Part shown: positions 9,017 to 18,469 of the stretch, piece after piece | Numbering within the stretch: position 1 is the stretch's first letter | Layout: each line of letters starts with the position of its first letter | Source of the DNA: Candidatus Moraniibacteriota bacterium | Lineage (GTDB): Bacteria > Patescibacteriota > Minisyncoccia > Moranbacterales > UBA1568 | Reading direction: 5' to 3' | Assembly (NCBI GenBank): GCA_903859375.1 | Contig: CAIOMK010000022.1 | Location: 1 to 44,740, forward strand | DNA length: 44,740 nt | The notes under the pieces: model-generated | The model's input: the letters and a program-made list of their open reading frames with translations, nothing else | Database searches by the model: none | Told to the model about the DNA's origin: nothing | Program-made: the position numbers and the translations under genes

Positions 9017-12000
9017 TGGGAAGAAAGTACCGTACCATAGTATGCGTCTGTCGCAAGGGTTGCATCGAACGAGAACCCGTTCCTGTCACGATTCAACCCT
9101 TCGGATTGCCAGTCTGTCCGAAACGACTCGGGAAACGTGAGCCGTGAATGCAGAGTGCTCCCGGCCGATCCCGACTGCTTCTGGAAAAGAACCGAATACG
9201 ATGCCGGGTTGGCGACCTGCGGAGATACCCGAAACGGCAACCGATACGTATATTCGACCGTCACGCTCTCCCCCGGACTCACGTAGACCCAGTTCCCGAA
9301 AACAGTCTTTCCGCTTTCCTCCGAGATACGGGTTCCTCCTTTGTCGACGATTGTCGACTTTTCTTCCTTCTGAACGTTCGCGTCGCGCTTGAAACCGAGT
9401 GCGTCATAATTTATCGGCGACTTCGGGAACTCATAAGTCTGACCAGAAGCCGACACGAGCTCGGCCCCTTGCGGAACATACACCCGGAGATAATCGGTAT
9501 TCACCTTGTTGAACCAATCGTATTGGGAGTTGCCTCCGGAGTGCTTCCTCGTCACCCGGACCGTATCGAGGACCGACCCGTCGGCCTGCACGGCGGCAGT
9601 ATGCTCGATGGTCTCCTTGACGACGGCATCAGTCTTGTAGCCGTTCAGGTTCGTATGGATGACACTCAGATAATCCCTCGGCGTATCGAGAACCTTTCCA
9701 GACCACCCGGCTTCATCGACAAGTTTCTCCACGTCGGCATTTCTCGAATACAGAAGAATGTGCTTCTCATCAAGCGCCTGGGAGAACGTTTCCGCAAGCG
9801 AGGACAGCAATGTCGCACTTTTCATGGAGAAGAGGCGCTCAAGCAACAGTGGCGCCAGATCGGAAAGTATTTTTTTTGGCTGATTCAGTTTCCGATCGTA
9901 CTTTAGTTCCACTTCTTCCTGAGCGACCTGTGTAAAATTGTTCTCATCGATCGTCACGCCGTAATCAGGCATGTCGATCGGGCCGGTAAGGTGAAGAAGT
10001 TTCTGAATGACGGTCGGGGTCAATGTGATCACACCGTCAACCGTAGGACCACCGGTCTTCTCATAGAAGTATATGGCCTTTTCCGCAGACGTCGGAAAAT
10101 CCGGCCACCAATTGCTATCATGAAGACTCCATGCGGTACTCACCTTTTGGATCGGGGCCGGAGGAACGATGTTTTCCTTGAGTTGCCCGTCCGGATTAAA
10201 GATACCGTCGACAAAGAACTTCCGTATATGTCCTTCACTCACGTCAAGCACTCCATAGCTTCCGATAAATCCACCGGTAGGTCGCAGTTCCGCATTGTTC
10301 TGAAACAGGAACAGGTACATACGGGGACCGTTCTCACCGAGCATTTCCCGTATGAGATGGGAGTTTCGGTTGAACCCGCCGAGGGCGGCCGCGACCACGG
10401 GCAATTTCGCCCGGATAGACAGGAACGCTTCACGCTTATCGTCCGGAACATCTTCCGGATGAACGCGATCGAAGGCGTTTTGTGCGGCTGCGATTTCGTC
10501 CGCCGCCACCGATGAGCGTTTTTCCGCCTCATCTATCATATCCAAAAACGAGATGTCATCCCCTTTGTCGTTTCCTATCCCGGACGAAGGAAGGACTTCG
10601 AGCATGCTACTCATGGAAACGCCCGCGGCGGAAAGATATTTCGCGCCCTCAAGCAGACCCTGGGCGGAAGAAACCTTGGAAAGCCATGGAACGAATCTCG
10701 TCGCCTTGGCAAGTTCGTTGCCGACCGTACCAAGGGAATCCGACGCGTCTGAAAAAGTCTGATATGCATCGATGAAGTTTCTCGATGAGCTTGAAAAGTC
10801 GGCCGTCTGGAGATTGTCCACCGCCTTGGTCGCGAAAGAGGCGCCTTCGACACTCGCTCCGAGCACTTCTCCCTTGATGGAAACGATGCGGTTTACCGCA
10901 AGCACACCACCACCGAGAACGATGATAAAAACAGCCATGACAGAGACGTAGCGCATCTGCGGAACAGCCATTATGGTGTCGAATGACGCGGAAACCGTGG
11001 ATGAAACATGCGCGAGAAACGATCCGACACGTTCTCTTCGTTCCGAAATAAACGTATTCTTTTCCCGGGAAACAGTCTCTTCGATCTCGGGTTCAGACCC
11101 GATCACGGGCGTATATTCCATCGGAACGTCCGTGTCCGTGATTTTTTCATGTTGGAAAAACGAACTCCCGAGAAAGGTCGACGAGAGGGCGTCAGCCTCA
11201 GGAAGAAAGGGTTTCCATTCCTCTTGCTCCGAGACCAAAGCCTGATCAGGCTCATCTTCCCGGCTCACGTCACATTCCCGATCCTGCATGGGAGCCCCTT
11301 TCAGACTTTGAAAAAATGAATGGAACGGCATGGAAATTCGTGATTCCACCGGCATTTCCAAAACGGGAGCGTCTTGTAACGGAACTTCTTCCTCACTGAT
11401 CGATGATAAACGACTCAGGACGATTGGATCCGAAAAAGCCGTTTCTTCGACGATGTTTTCCTGTTGGAACAAATCGCTTTCAAAAGCGGTACGGCTTTCC
11501 GCGATCGGTTCACGTATGAAAAAATTTACGGATTCGGGTTCGGGTTCTGACTCGACAACGGCAATGGCAATGGTCTCCGTCTCCTGCACATATTCAGGTT
11601 CGACTGCGGACACATATGAGACCTCATCTAAAACCGTCGGCTGATTTTCCGTTGCAGGCGCAGGCTGAAGCGATGCGAGAAATTCGAGATACTCCTCGTG
11701 TTCCGCCTCCTTCTCCGCTCGGATAAGAGCCCGTTTTTCCTTTCCGGAAGATATCTTATCCGCACATATCGAAAAGAATGATCGGCGAGTTTCCGATATG
11801 TCGGCTGTCGGAAGCTGAACAGATCCGTTTTCCTGTTCTTCCGAAACACCCGATACCTCGACCTCGTCTGCGGACAGAATCGGCTCGACGTGCATATCGA
11901 CGACCTCCACGACCGTCGATTCATATTCATATGTCGGCTCGGACACGACGTCCGCGATGATCGCCTCCGCATAAACGACCGGCTCCTGTACGACGTGGGA

Positions 12001-12489
12001 ATATCCGGAGGGTCGGCTCAGAACGACGTCAGAAAGAGTAGGCCTCACCTGTCGCCCGATCGATTGCACAGCTTCGACGTTCGGCCGGATGTCTCTGACA
12101 TCCGCAACGAAAAAAGTCTCTTTTCCATCCTGATTCGGTTCGAGTTCAGGTTCTGCGATGACGATGAAAGACTCGACTTGTTCTTCCACGACGATCGCCT
12201 TTACGATGAAAGAGCCGGCTTCTTTGTGTGCGCTATAAAACGGCCAATAGGTCCTCTCATGCGTCAACAGATGTTGGAAAGATTCGTGCCCCGACAACAG
12301 ATTTTCGGAATAGCCACCGGTTTCGCTCTTTTCAAAAACCGAAATCTCTTCCGGGAGAAGACTTCCCCAGTGCCCGGCATATGACGAATCGACGGAGCTG
12401 ATATTCTCCCAATTCAAAACATCGGTCCGACCGGCCGGCCGTACATCATTCATCCGCGAGGCGACTTTTTCTCTCTGTTCCGATCGCAT
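9013..12489 (-). CDS. DUF4012 membrane protein with a long acidic N-terminal region
   Basis: A 1158-residue single-pass protein. Residues 1-510 are acidic, low in order, and rich in Glu, Val, Ser and Pro (EPEL, EPEPES, EEEVPL), apparently cytoplasmic. A membrane helix follows (513-533). The remaining ~620 residues form the extracytoplasmic DUF4012 region (NAELRPTGGFIGSYGVLDV, DSNWWPDFPTSAEKAIYFYE, GVITLTPTVIQKLL), with a beta-rich C-terminus. DUF4012 proteins are common in Actinobacteria and CPR next to glycosyltransferases. Their biochemical function is unknown to me, and a role in surface-glycan assembly is suggested only by context. Members known to me are mostly about half this length, so the N-terminal extension is unusual. 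It lies 39 bases after the GT4 gene and overlaps murJ by four bases. Confidence 0.88.
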   Translation of the reverse strand: MRSEQREKVASRMNDVRPAGRTDVLNWENISSVDSSYAGHWGSLLPEEISVFEKSETGGYSENLLSGHESFQHLLTHERTYWPFYSAHKEAGSFIVKAIVVEEQVESFIVIAEPELEPNQDGKETFFVADVRDIRPNVEAVQSIGRQVRPTLSDVVLSRPSGYSHVVQEPVVYAEAIIADVVSEPTYEYESTVVEVVDMHVEPILSADEVEVSGVSEEQENGSVQLPTADISETRRSFFSICADKISSGKEKRALIRAEKEAEHEEYLEFLASLQPAPATENQPTVLDEVSYVSAVEPEYVQETETIAIAVVESEPEPESVNFFIREPIAESRTAFESDLFQQENIVEETAFSDPIVLSRLSSISEEEVPLQDAPVLEMPVESRISMPFHSFFQSLKGAPMQDRECDVSREDEPDQALVSEQEEWKPFLPEADALSSTFLGSSFFQHEKITDTDVPMEYTPVIGSEPEIEETVSREKNTFISERRERVGSFLAHVSSTVSASFDTIMAVPQMRYVSVMAVFIIVLGGGVLAVNRIVSIKGEVLGASVEGASFATKAVDNLQTADFSSSSRNFIDAYQTFSDASDSLGTVGNELAKATRFVPWLSKVSSAQGLLEGAKYLSAAGVSMSSMLEVLPSSGIGNDKGDDISFLDMIDEAEKRSSVAADEIAAAQNAFDRVHPEDVPDDKREAFLSIRAKLPVVAAALGGFNRNSHLIREMLGENGPRMYLFLFQNNAELRPTGGFIGSYGVLDVSEGHIRKFFVDGIFNPDGQLKENIVPPAPIQKVSTAWSLHDSNWWPDFPTSAEKAIYFYEKTGGPTVDGVITLTPTVIQKLLHLTGPIDMPDYGVTIDENNFTQVAQEEVELKYDRKLNQPKKILSDLAPLLLERLFSMKSATLLSSLAETFSQALDEKHILLYSRNADVEKLVDEAGWSGKVLDTPRDYLSVIHTNLNGYKTDAVVKETIEHTAAVQADGSVLDTVRVTRKHSGGNSQYDWFNKVNTDYLRVYVPQGAELVSASGQTYEFPKSPINYDALGFKRDANVQKEEKSTIVDKGGTRISEESGKTVFGNWVYVSPGESVTVEYTYRLPFRVSPQVANPASYSVLFQKQSGSAGSTLHSRLTFPESFRTDWQSEGLNRDRNGFSFDATLATDAYYGTVLSSQ

Positions 12490-12528
12490 GGATTATTTAT
12501 TTTCATATTCCAGCCCCTGCCGGAAAGA

Positions 12529-13647
12529 TTATGTCGAAACGGTATCGTGATAGGTTCTCAGTGTCGTTTCCGCCATATCCTCCCAACGGAACGAGTCCAC
12601 GTGAGCCCGTCCTTTCCTCGACAATTCCGAGGCGAGCAGAGGATCATGCAGGACACTTTCGACACACAGAGCAAGACTGTCTTTGTCATCTGGATCGAAG
12701 AATAACGCGGCATCCCCGAGTATCTCCGGAAGAGAACCCCTGTCGGCGGCGATGACCGGCGTACCGGAACGCATCGCTTCAAGAGGAGGAAGTCCGAACC
12801 CTTCATACAGGGACGGGAAGATATATCCCGTCGCCGCACGATAGAGACCCGCCAATTCATGGTCGGGCACATACCCTGCGAAATCGATATTCCGTATCCC
12901 TGCCAACGCCACTTCTTCGCGCAATCGCTTATAGAAGTGATCATCTTTCCCGACCAATACGAACCTGACTTCCGGAAACCGCATCGCAAGCGGAACAAAA
13001 GCCCCGAGATTCTTGTGCGGGTACGCGTTCCCGACATACAGGAAGTACGGCAATAGTATACCATGATTCGGGCCCAATTCCGAACCGGTCGAGACGTCGT
13101 TATCCGCCTCAAAATCACACCCCTCATAGGCGATGACAATCCTGCCTTTCGCAAATGGGAATTCCGTGAGAATATCGCGCTCCGTGAACATCGATACGGT
13201 GAGTATGGTCTTCGCCCGTCGTATCGCGGAAACGATCGCGACCTGATAGGCAAAATACTTCAGCATATACGTCAGCCGATTCCTCGTCGTATTCCGGATG
13301 GTCGGGAAATGGAACAGTATCAGATCATGAATGGTCACGACGAACGGTTTCCGATACAGGATCGGAACATTGAAATGAGGAAAGTGAACGAGGTCGAGCG
13401 TATACCGATACAGCAGGAATGGAAGAAACAGCTGTTCCCGAAAGGTATACCACGGGTAATCGGCCAAGACCTTTGTGAATTGCGCGTTTTTCGGGACGTA
13501 TCGGTCGAAATTTTCCTTCCTGAGAAATATGAAAAACTCGTCGTCTGATCCGGCGACGCGTTCGAGGTATTCGACCAGTTTTTCTGTATAGCGCCCGAGG
13601 CCCTTTCCGACAGGACCGTAGAAACGCGCATCGATACCGATTCTCAT
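12529..13647 (-). CDS. GT4-family glycosyltransferase
   Basis: A 372-residue GT-B fold glycosyltransferase, cytoplasmic or membrane-peripheral, that transfers a sugar from an activated nucleotide donor. The N-terminal domain opens with MRIGIDARFYGPVGKGLGRYT. The C-terminal donor domain has YFLYVGNAYPHKNL (201-214), the EX7E motif in YEGFGLPPLE (E282, E290), and the closing SFRWEDMAETTLRTY. This pattern is typical of mannosyl/rhamnosyl-type GT4 enzymes. With the dTDP-rhamnose genes in the same operon, a rhamnosyltransferase is likely but inferred. The start overlaps the upstream gene by ATGA (13644-13647). The ribosome site is AAAGG about 4 bases upstream. Confidence 0.93.
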   Translation of the reverse strand: MRIGIDARFYGPVGKGLGRYTEKLVEYLERVAGSDDEFFIFLRKENFDRYVPKNAQFTKVLADYPWYTFREQLFLPFLLYRYTLDLVHFPHFNVPILYRKPFVVTIHDLILFHFPTIRNTTRNRLTYMLKYFAYQVAIVSAIRRAKTILTVSMFTERDILTEFPFAKGRIVIAYEGCDFEADNDVSTGSELGPNHGILLPYFLYVGNAYPHKNLGAFVPLAMRFPEVRFVLVGKDDHFYKRLREEVALAGIRNIDFAGYVPDHELAGLYRAATGYIFPSLYEGFGLPPLEAMRSGTPVIAADRGSLPEILGDAALFFDPDDKDSLALCVESVLHDPLLASELSRKGRAHVDSFRWEDMAETTLRTYHDTVST

Positions 13648-14366
13648 GTGCCTTTTTCTGGTTTTGAACCGTCGACATCACGAAGGAACAGTGTTCCGTC
13701 ACGTTCCAAAAAGAACAAAACGAGTCCCTGTGTCGCGAGTGCGCCGAGTATTCCCGGATCCTCTATCCGGTTCGTGGTTTTCGGGAACATCAGGAATGCA
13801 GCATACTTTCCGATCATTCCCGGAGACCGGACGATGATACAACCGTTCTTTTCCGACAATTTTTTTCCCGAAGCCACCAACTCCCCTATCGGTATGGCGA
13901 CACATGCGGAGACCCTTCCGTTGCGTATTTCCTTCTCCACCGTCAATTTTTCCGTATCGATGATGCGTATTAGAAACGAGGCCGATTTGGAAGACATCAG
14001 CACCGACCGTTCGAATGTCAGGTACCCCTTGCGTGTTTCACCGAGCCTGAACCGTTCCGCCGCCTCTGGCAGTGAGATGATCAGTCCTTTCAGCAGATCG
14101 AGTTTCCGATTCGTCTCACCGATATACGAATACGATTCGGAAAGGTCTTTTGTGATATCCGATTTCTCCCGCTGAATGAGTATTTTCTCGCGGATCTGCC
14201 GAAGCATGGACTTCTCCTTGAGAAAGAATATCAAAAATCCGACCGCTCCGAGCAGAAATACGATGAGTGTTTCCGCCTCTTCCTCATGAAGACCCAGAAG
14301 ATTTCCCTGGATGGTCTCCGGCGTAATCGAGGCAAGAACGAACAGTATGAAGAATATCCAGTACAT
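13644..14366 (-). CDS. Membrane-anchored protein with coiled coil and possible GAF-like domain
   Basis: A 240-residue protein of unknown function. ATG at 14366 is chosen because AGAGGT lies about 9 bases upstream; the open frame extends to 14435 without a better site. Two N-terminal hydrophobic segments (about 1-14 and 34-49) form a membrane hairpin, followed by a charged helix (KEKSMLRQIREKILIQREKSD) likely to be a coiled coil. The C-terminal ~110 residues have the strand pattern of a GAF-like fold (SACVAIPIGELVASGKKL, GCIIVRSPGMIGKYAAFLMF, GILGALATQGLVLFF). It could sense a ligand or scaffold the neighbouring enzymes; neither is shown. It lies between galU and the glycosyltransferase in the operon. 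Confidence 0.7.
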   Translation of the reverse strand: MYWIFFILFVLASITPETIQGNLLGLHEEEAETLIVFLLGAVGFLIFFLKEKSMLRQIREKILIQREKSDITKDLSESYSYIGETNRKLDLLKGLIISLPEAAERFRLGETRKGYLTFERSVLMSSKSASFLIRIIDTEKLTVEKEIRNGRVSACVAIPIGELVASGKKLSEKNGCIIVRSPGMIGKYAAFLMFPKTTNRIEDPGILGALATQGLVLFFLERDGTLFLRDVDGSKPEKGT

Positions 14367-14431
14367 TTCGGTAAGACCTCTTTCCCTCAAAATAGGAAAG
14401 GGAGGCGTTATAAGATATTCTGAACGGATCG

Positions 14432-15304
14432 TCAATCAAGCGGAAGATTTTTCAGAAATGTCTTCAGCCTTTCGCCGACTTCCGGGTGTTTCAATCCGTA
14501 ATGGATGGTCGCCTTGAGAAAATTGAACTTGTCCCCCGTATCGAGCCACTCCCCCTCGAGCATGCGGGCATGGATCGGCACGCCCTTCGCGAGCATGAGG
14601 TCGAATGCGTCGGCGAGGCGGATCTCTCCGGACTTCCCCGTCTCCATACCGGACAACGTGTCGAACACCTCACGGGTGATGATATATTTCCCGACCGCGA
14701 CCGCGCGGCTCGGTGCGTCTTCCGGCTTCGGCTTCTCCACCATCTTGGTCACGAGCACGTCATGCTCCCCGACCGGGTCTCCCGCGACCACACCGAATTT
14801 CGAAACGTCTTCCAGATCGACTTCGGCTGCCCCGATGATCGGCGTCCGATACAGTTCGTACGCATCGATGATCTGTTTCGCGGCCGGTACTTTGCTGTCA
14901 TACAGACAATCACCGAAGAACACGAGAACCGGCTCATCGTCGTCCACGAGATGTGCCGCCTGCAACAGGGCATGCCCGTCGCCCAAAGGAGACGACTGTC
15001 GGACATACGAGAACTTCGCAAGCCCCGATATGGATCGGACCTTCTCCAGGAGATCGTGCTTGTTCTTCTCCACGAGCGTATCTTCGAGCTCGTAGGACAC
15101 ATCGAAGTGATCCTCGATGGCACGCTTGCCACGACCAGTGACAAAGATGATTTCCTTGATACCGGAGGCGACCGCTTCTTCCGCCAAGTATTGCACCACC
15201 GGCTTGTCCACGACCGGTAGCATTTCCTTCGGCTGCGCTTTTGTTGCCGGGAGAAACCGGGTCCCGAAACCGGCGACGAGGAAAATAGCCTTCTTGATCT
15301 TCAT
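14432..15304 (-). CDS. galU: UTP-glucose-1-phosphate uridylyltransferase
   Basis: A cytoplasmic enzyme forming UDP-glucose from UTP and glucose-1-phosphate. The nucleotidyltransferase signature is AIFLVAGFGTRFLPATKAQPKEMLP (split here as residues 6-18 and 19-30), followed by VDKPVVQYLAEEA, SPLGDGHALLQA and GEWLDTGDKFNFLKA. Starting at MKIKK (15304) gives 290 residues, the usual GalU length. An ATG 15 bases further upstream (15319) is an alternative, and the open frame reaches 15457. Neither start has a strong ribosome site. It lies 88 bases after rmlA. Together the two supply UDP- and dTDP-sugar precursors for the surface polymer. Confidence 0.95.
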   Translation of the reverse strand: MKIKKAIFLVAGFGTRFLPATKAQPKEMLPVVDKPVVQYLAEEAVASGIKEIIFVTGRGKRAIEDHFDVSYELEDTLVEKNKHDLLEKVRSISGLAKFSYVRQSSPLGDGHALLQAAHLVDDDEPVLVFFGDCLYDSKVPAAKQIIDAYELYRTPIIGAAEVDLEDVSKFGVVAGDPVGEHDVLVTKMVEKPKPEDAPSRAVAVGKYIITREVFDTLSGMETGKSGEIRLADAFDLMLAKGVPIHARMLEGEWLDTGDKFNFLKATIHYGLKHPEVGERLKTFLKNLPLD

Positions 15305-15392
15305 TGGTTTCTTATTCATGCCTGATACGTGACAGATTATCGGTTCCTTGCATATGCCTACAGTATACCACTGTGGAAACACTCGCAAAAGG

Positions 15393-16190
15393 TCATTTTT
15401 TGAGGGAAACAAGGCGCTTGAATTCGGCGTTGAACTCAGTGATCGCTTCGTTGACAATCGGGTGAAACCGGCTTCGGAAATCCTTTTCCTTCACATAAAC
15501 CGACGCTTCAAGAAGAGAATCGTGCGTTCCGGCATCGAAATATGCCCCGGTTATCGTCCGCACATCGAGTTCTCCCAGCGCCAGATAGGCGCGGTGCATG
15601 TCGACGATCTCGAGTTCCCCGCGTTCCGACGGCTTGATCCGCTTCGCGATTTCCGATGCCTTGCCATCGTACAGATAGATTCCCGGAATGGCGAAATTAC
15701 TTTTCGGCGCAGACGGCTTCTCCTCGATCGAAATGACCTTCCCTGTCGCCTCGTCGAATTCGACGACACCGAACCGTTCCGGATCAGTCACCTCTTTGGC
15801 GAACACACGCCCGCCGGATACGAAACTCCCTATCGCCTCGGAAAAATCATCCTCGAAAATATTGTCGCCCAAGATAAGCGTGGACGGTCCGCCGTCGAGG
15901 AAATCCTCACCGAGAATAAACGCTTCCGGAAGTCCTCCCGGTCGCTTCTGTACGACGAATGTGATATTCACCCCGTGCCCGCGGAACATGGATCCGAGCA
16001 GGTTAAGGAAGCTCCCCGAATACTCCGGGGACACGATGATGAGAATATCGCGGATTCCCGCCTGAATGAGCGTGTTGAGCGGATAGAAAATCATCGGCCG
16101 GTCATAGGCCGGGAGCAGCTGCTTGGTGAGGACCGATGTCAGTGGCAGAAGCCGTGTGCCGGTGCCTCCGGCGAGAATGATACCTTTCAT
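15393..16190 (-). CDS. rmlA: Glucose-1-phosphate thymidylyltransferase
   Basis: First enzyme of the dTDP-L-rhamnose pathway: dTTP + glucose-1-phosphate to dTDP-glucose. The signature MKGIILAGGTGTRLLPLT, KQLLPAYDRPMIFYPL, GDNIFEDDF and FAIPGIYLYDG are all present. At 265 residues it is slightly shorter than the ~290 of proteobacterial RmlA. It is separated from rmlB, rmlC and rmlD in the same operon by a DUF475 gene and glyA, but all four rml genes are transcribed together. Short family-B repeat words lie in the 60-base gap before it. Confidence 0.95.
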   Translation of the reverse strand: MKGIILAGGTGTRLLPLTSVLTKQLLPAYDRPMIFYPLNTLIQAGIRDILIIVSPEYSGSFLNLLGSMFRGHGVNITFVVQKRPGGLPEAFILGEDFLDGGPSTLILGDNIFEDDFSEAIGSFVSGGRVFAKEVTDPERFGVVEFDEATGKVISIEEKPSAPKSNFAIPGIYLYDGKASEIAKRIKPSERGELEIVDMHRAYLALGELDVRTITGAYFDAGTHDSLLEASVYVKEKDFRSRFHPIVNEAITEFNAEFKRLVSLKK

Positions 16191-16195
16191 ACCAA

Positions 16196-16236
16196 TATAT
16201 ATTGCGAATTACGAAATGCCGAATGCGAATGAAAAC
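16196..16236. repeat. Family-B repeat words between glyA and rmlA
   Basis: The plus strand reads TTGCGAATTACGAAATGCCG then AATGCGAAT, the reverse orientation of the tracts at 7257 and 23775. It is a short degenerate copy in the only sizeable gap of the central operon, and could equally be a chance AT/CG word cluster. Confidence 0.35.
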
Positions 16237-16250
16237 GGTCAGCTACCCTA

Positions 16251-17495
16251 TCAATGATAAATCGGGAACGACTTGCAGAGCGTCTTCACTTCCTTGCGGA
16301 TGCCCGAAAGGATTTTTTTCTTCCCCTCCGAGCGGAGTACGGAATCGATCCATCCCGCGATCATCCTCATCTCATCCTCTTTCATGCCACGGGTCGTCAC
16401 GGCCGGCACACCGATACGGATGCCTGACGGATCGAGCGGCCCACGCGGATCATCCGGCAGCACGTTCTTGTTGACCGTGATCGAGGCCAGATCGAGCCAG
16501 GCTTCGGCATCCTTGCCGGTCACGTTCCGACTCTTCACGGTATCGATGAGGAGCATGTGATTCTCGGTCGTGCCGAAAACGATCTCATAACCGAGCCCGA
16601 TGAACGATTCTTCAAGCGCTTTGGCGTTCGTAAGGATCTGTCTCGCATATACCTCGAACTCCGGTCGGAGTGCCTCCCCGAATGCGACCGCTTTCGCGAG
16701 CACCATATGCATATGTGGTCCTCCCTGTACGCCAGGGAACACGGCCTTGTCGATCGCTTTCGCGAACGGTTCCTTGCACAGTATTAGTCCTCCGCGCGGG
16801 CCGCGGAGCGTCTTGTGCGTCGTGGCTGTCACGATATCGAAGTGCGGTACAGGACTCGGCAACGCCTTCCCGGCTATCATACCGGCGATATGTGCCATAT
16901 CCATCATCGTGATCGCGCCGACCTTGGCGGCGATGGCAGTGAACCGTTCATAATCTATCTGTCGCGTGTATGAGGAAAATCCGGCGAGCATAAGCTTCGG
17001 ATGTTCCAAGACGGCGAGCGCCTCGAGTTTGTCATAGTCAATCGTCCCGTCGGCCTCCGTCTTGTAACGGATGAAGCGATATACTTTGGCCGGCAACGTG
17101 ACGGGATGTCCGTGAGTGAGATGGCCTCCGTGTGACAGGTCCATACCGAGCACGGTATCACCAGGGGCGAGCACTGCCGCATATGCCGCGAGGTTCGCCG
17201 ATGCGCCCGAGAGCGGTTGGACATTGGCATGTTCCGAACCGAACAACTCTTTCACCCGGTCGATCGCGAGCGTCTCGATGATATCGGTATATTCCTGCCC
17301 GCCGTAATAGCGCCTGCCGGGATATCCTTCGGAATATTTGTTCGTGAAAACGGAGCCGAGTGCGTCGAGCACGGCGGGTGACACGGTGTTTTCCGACGCA
17401 ATGAGTTCGAGTCCCTGCTCCTCGCGTTTCATCTCCCCTTTGAGCGCGTCATACGCTGCCTTGTCGGATTCCTTCAACGAATGATATGTATTCAT
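16251..17495 (-). CDS. glyA: Serine hydroxymethyltransferase
   Basis: A PLP enzyme interconverting serine + tetrahydrofolate and glycine + 5,10-methylene-tetrahydrofolate in the cytoplasm. Motifs: LIASENTVSPAVLDALGS (31-48), KYSEGYPGRRYYGG (53-66), QPLSGASANLAAY, MDMAHIAGMI (198-207), and the PLP lysine in TATTHKTLRGPRGG (K228). The C-terminus has NKNVLPDDPRGPLDPSGIRIGVPAVTTRGM. ATG at 17495 gives 414 residues, typical; the open frame to 17621 adds a non-homologous leader. Why it sits in an envelope operon is unclear; such unrelated metabolic genes are common in compact CPR operons. Confidence 0.96.
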   Translation of the reverse strand: MNTYHSLKESDKAAYDALKGEMKREEQGLELIASENTVSPAVLDALGSVFTNKYSEGYPGRRYYGGQEYTDIIETLAIDRVKELFGSEHANVQPLSGASANLAAYAAVLAPGDTVLGMDLSHGGHLTHGHPVTLPAKVYRFIRYKTEADGTIDYDKLEALAVLEHPKLMLAGFSSYTRQIDYERFTAIAAKVGAITMMDMAHIAGMIAGKALPSPVPHFDIVTATTHKTLRGPRGGLILCKEPFAKAIDKAVFPGVQGGPHMHMVLAKAVAFGEALRPEFEVYARQILTNAKALEESFIGLGYEIVFGTTENHMLLIDTVKSRNVTGKDAEAWLDLASITVNKNVLPDDPRGPLDPSGIRIGVPAVTTRGMKEDEMRMIAGWIDSVLRSEGKKKILSGIRKEVKTLCKSFPIYH

Positions 17496-17515
17496 ATTTC
17501 TTTCAATTAAACGGT

Positions 17516-18466
17516 TCAGATTGCCGGACAAGAATGTCCCTCTTCCGTTTCCGGGACCGCGTGAAGCGAACGCCGGAAAAAATACCCGACCACCGCGACC
17601 GTGGACAACGGAGCGAACCACTCCGGAATCGGCAGATGAAACGCGTGTCCGATCATCACCGCCCCGAGAATCGCGACGGAATACATCGCACCGTTCTTGA
17701 GGTAGAGATACTTCTTCACATGGTCGATATTCGCCACGGTCAATTGCCGGACGATGACAGCCCCAACACCGTTCCCGAGCAGGATGAGCGGCACGGAAAG
17801 AGTGAACGCGAACGCACCGAGCACCCCGTCGATGGAGAAGGACAGATCGATCACTTCAAGGAACAGGACTTTGCTCAGATCAGACAGTCCGGATTTCCCT
17901 TTTGCAAGATCATGTTCCACCGCCTCCGCGTGCTGACGGAATCCGTGCGTGATGAAAAAAGCGGTCGATCCTATGACCGCACCGAAACCGAGCATAGGAC
18001 TTTCCTTGAGCCCGAACCACACGGTAACCGCAAGGATGATCGAGATCGTCGCATAGAACCATGCACCCTGCCGTATGAAAAATGATTCGACCCCGTGCCA
18101 GCCGAAATGCTTGCCTTCGAGAAACAACCAGTGGAAAAACAGGAAAAGAAGGAAGACGCCTCCGCCGATAAGGAGGACCGGTGCGGACGACGCGATAGCG
18201 GTCGCGACCGACGGATCGTTCGAGAATGTCGCCAGAAACGATCCTACGAATCCGAGGTCCGGTACCGTCGCCCACACGATAAGCCACGGCAACAACCCGC
18301 GTACCACGAATACCGCAAGGAACAGTCCCCATGTGAGAAAAAATCTCCGGGCCTTCTTGCCCATGGTCGAAAGGACTTCCGCGTTGATGACGGCATTGTC
18401 GATGCTCGACACTGTCTCGAACAGTGCGAGTCCGACGACCGTAATGATGATGGAAAACATCGTCAT
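17516..18466 (-). CDS. DUF475 (TerC-like) integral membrane protein
   Basis: A 316-residue polytopic membrane protein with about 8-9 hydrophobic helices. Two inverted signature motifs, ETVSSIDNAVINAEVL (near 17-32) and FLEVIDLSFSIDGVLGAFA (near 203-221), place acidic residues in opposed helices, as in TerC/DUF475 proteins. TerC relatives are linked to manganese/metal export and tellurite resistance; for DUF475 the substrate is unknown. It lies 3 bases after rmlD and 20 bases before glyA, so it is co-transcribed with envelope genes. A role in supplying metal to secreted or metal-dependent glycan enzymes is conceivable but speculative. Confidence 0.88.
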   Translation of the reverse strand: MTMFSIIITVVGLALFETVSSIDNAVINAEVLSTMGKKARRFFLTWGLFLAVFVVRGLLPWLIVWATVPDLGFVGSFLATFSNDPSVATAIASSAPVLLIGGGVFLLFLFFHWLFLEGKHFGWHGVESFFIRQGAWFYATISIILAVTVWFGLKESPMLGFGAVIGSTAFFITHGFRQHAEAVEHDLAKGKSGLSDLSKVLFLEVIDLSFSIDGVLGAFAFTLSVPLILLGNGVGAVIVRQLTVANIDHVKKYLYLKNGAMYSVAILGAVMIGHAFHLPIPEWFAPLSTVAVVGYFFRRSLHAVPETEEGHSCPAI

Positions 18467-18469
18467 AAA

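Noticed and set aside
9148-9906. Plus-strand frame of 252 codons within the DUF4012 gene
   Set aside because: Antisense to a clear long protein, Arg-rich shadow composition, no supporting start signal.
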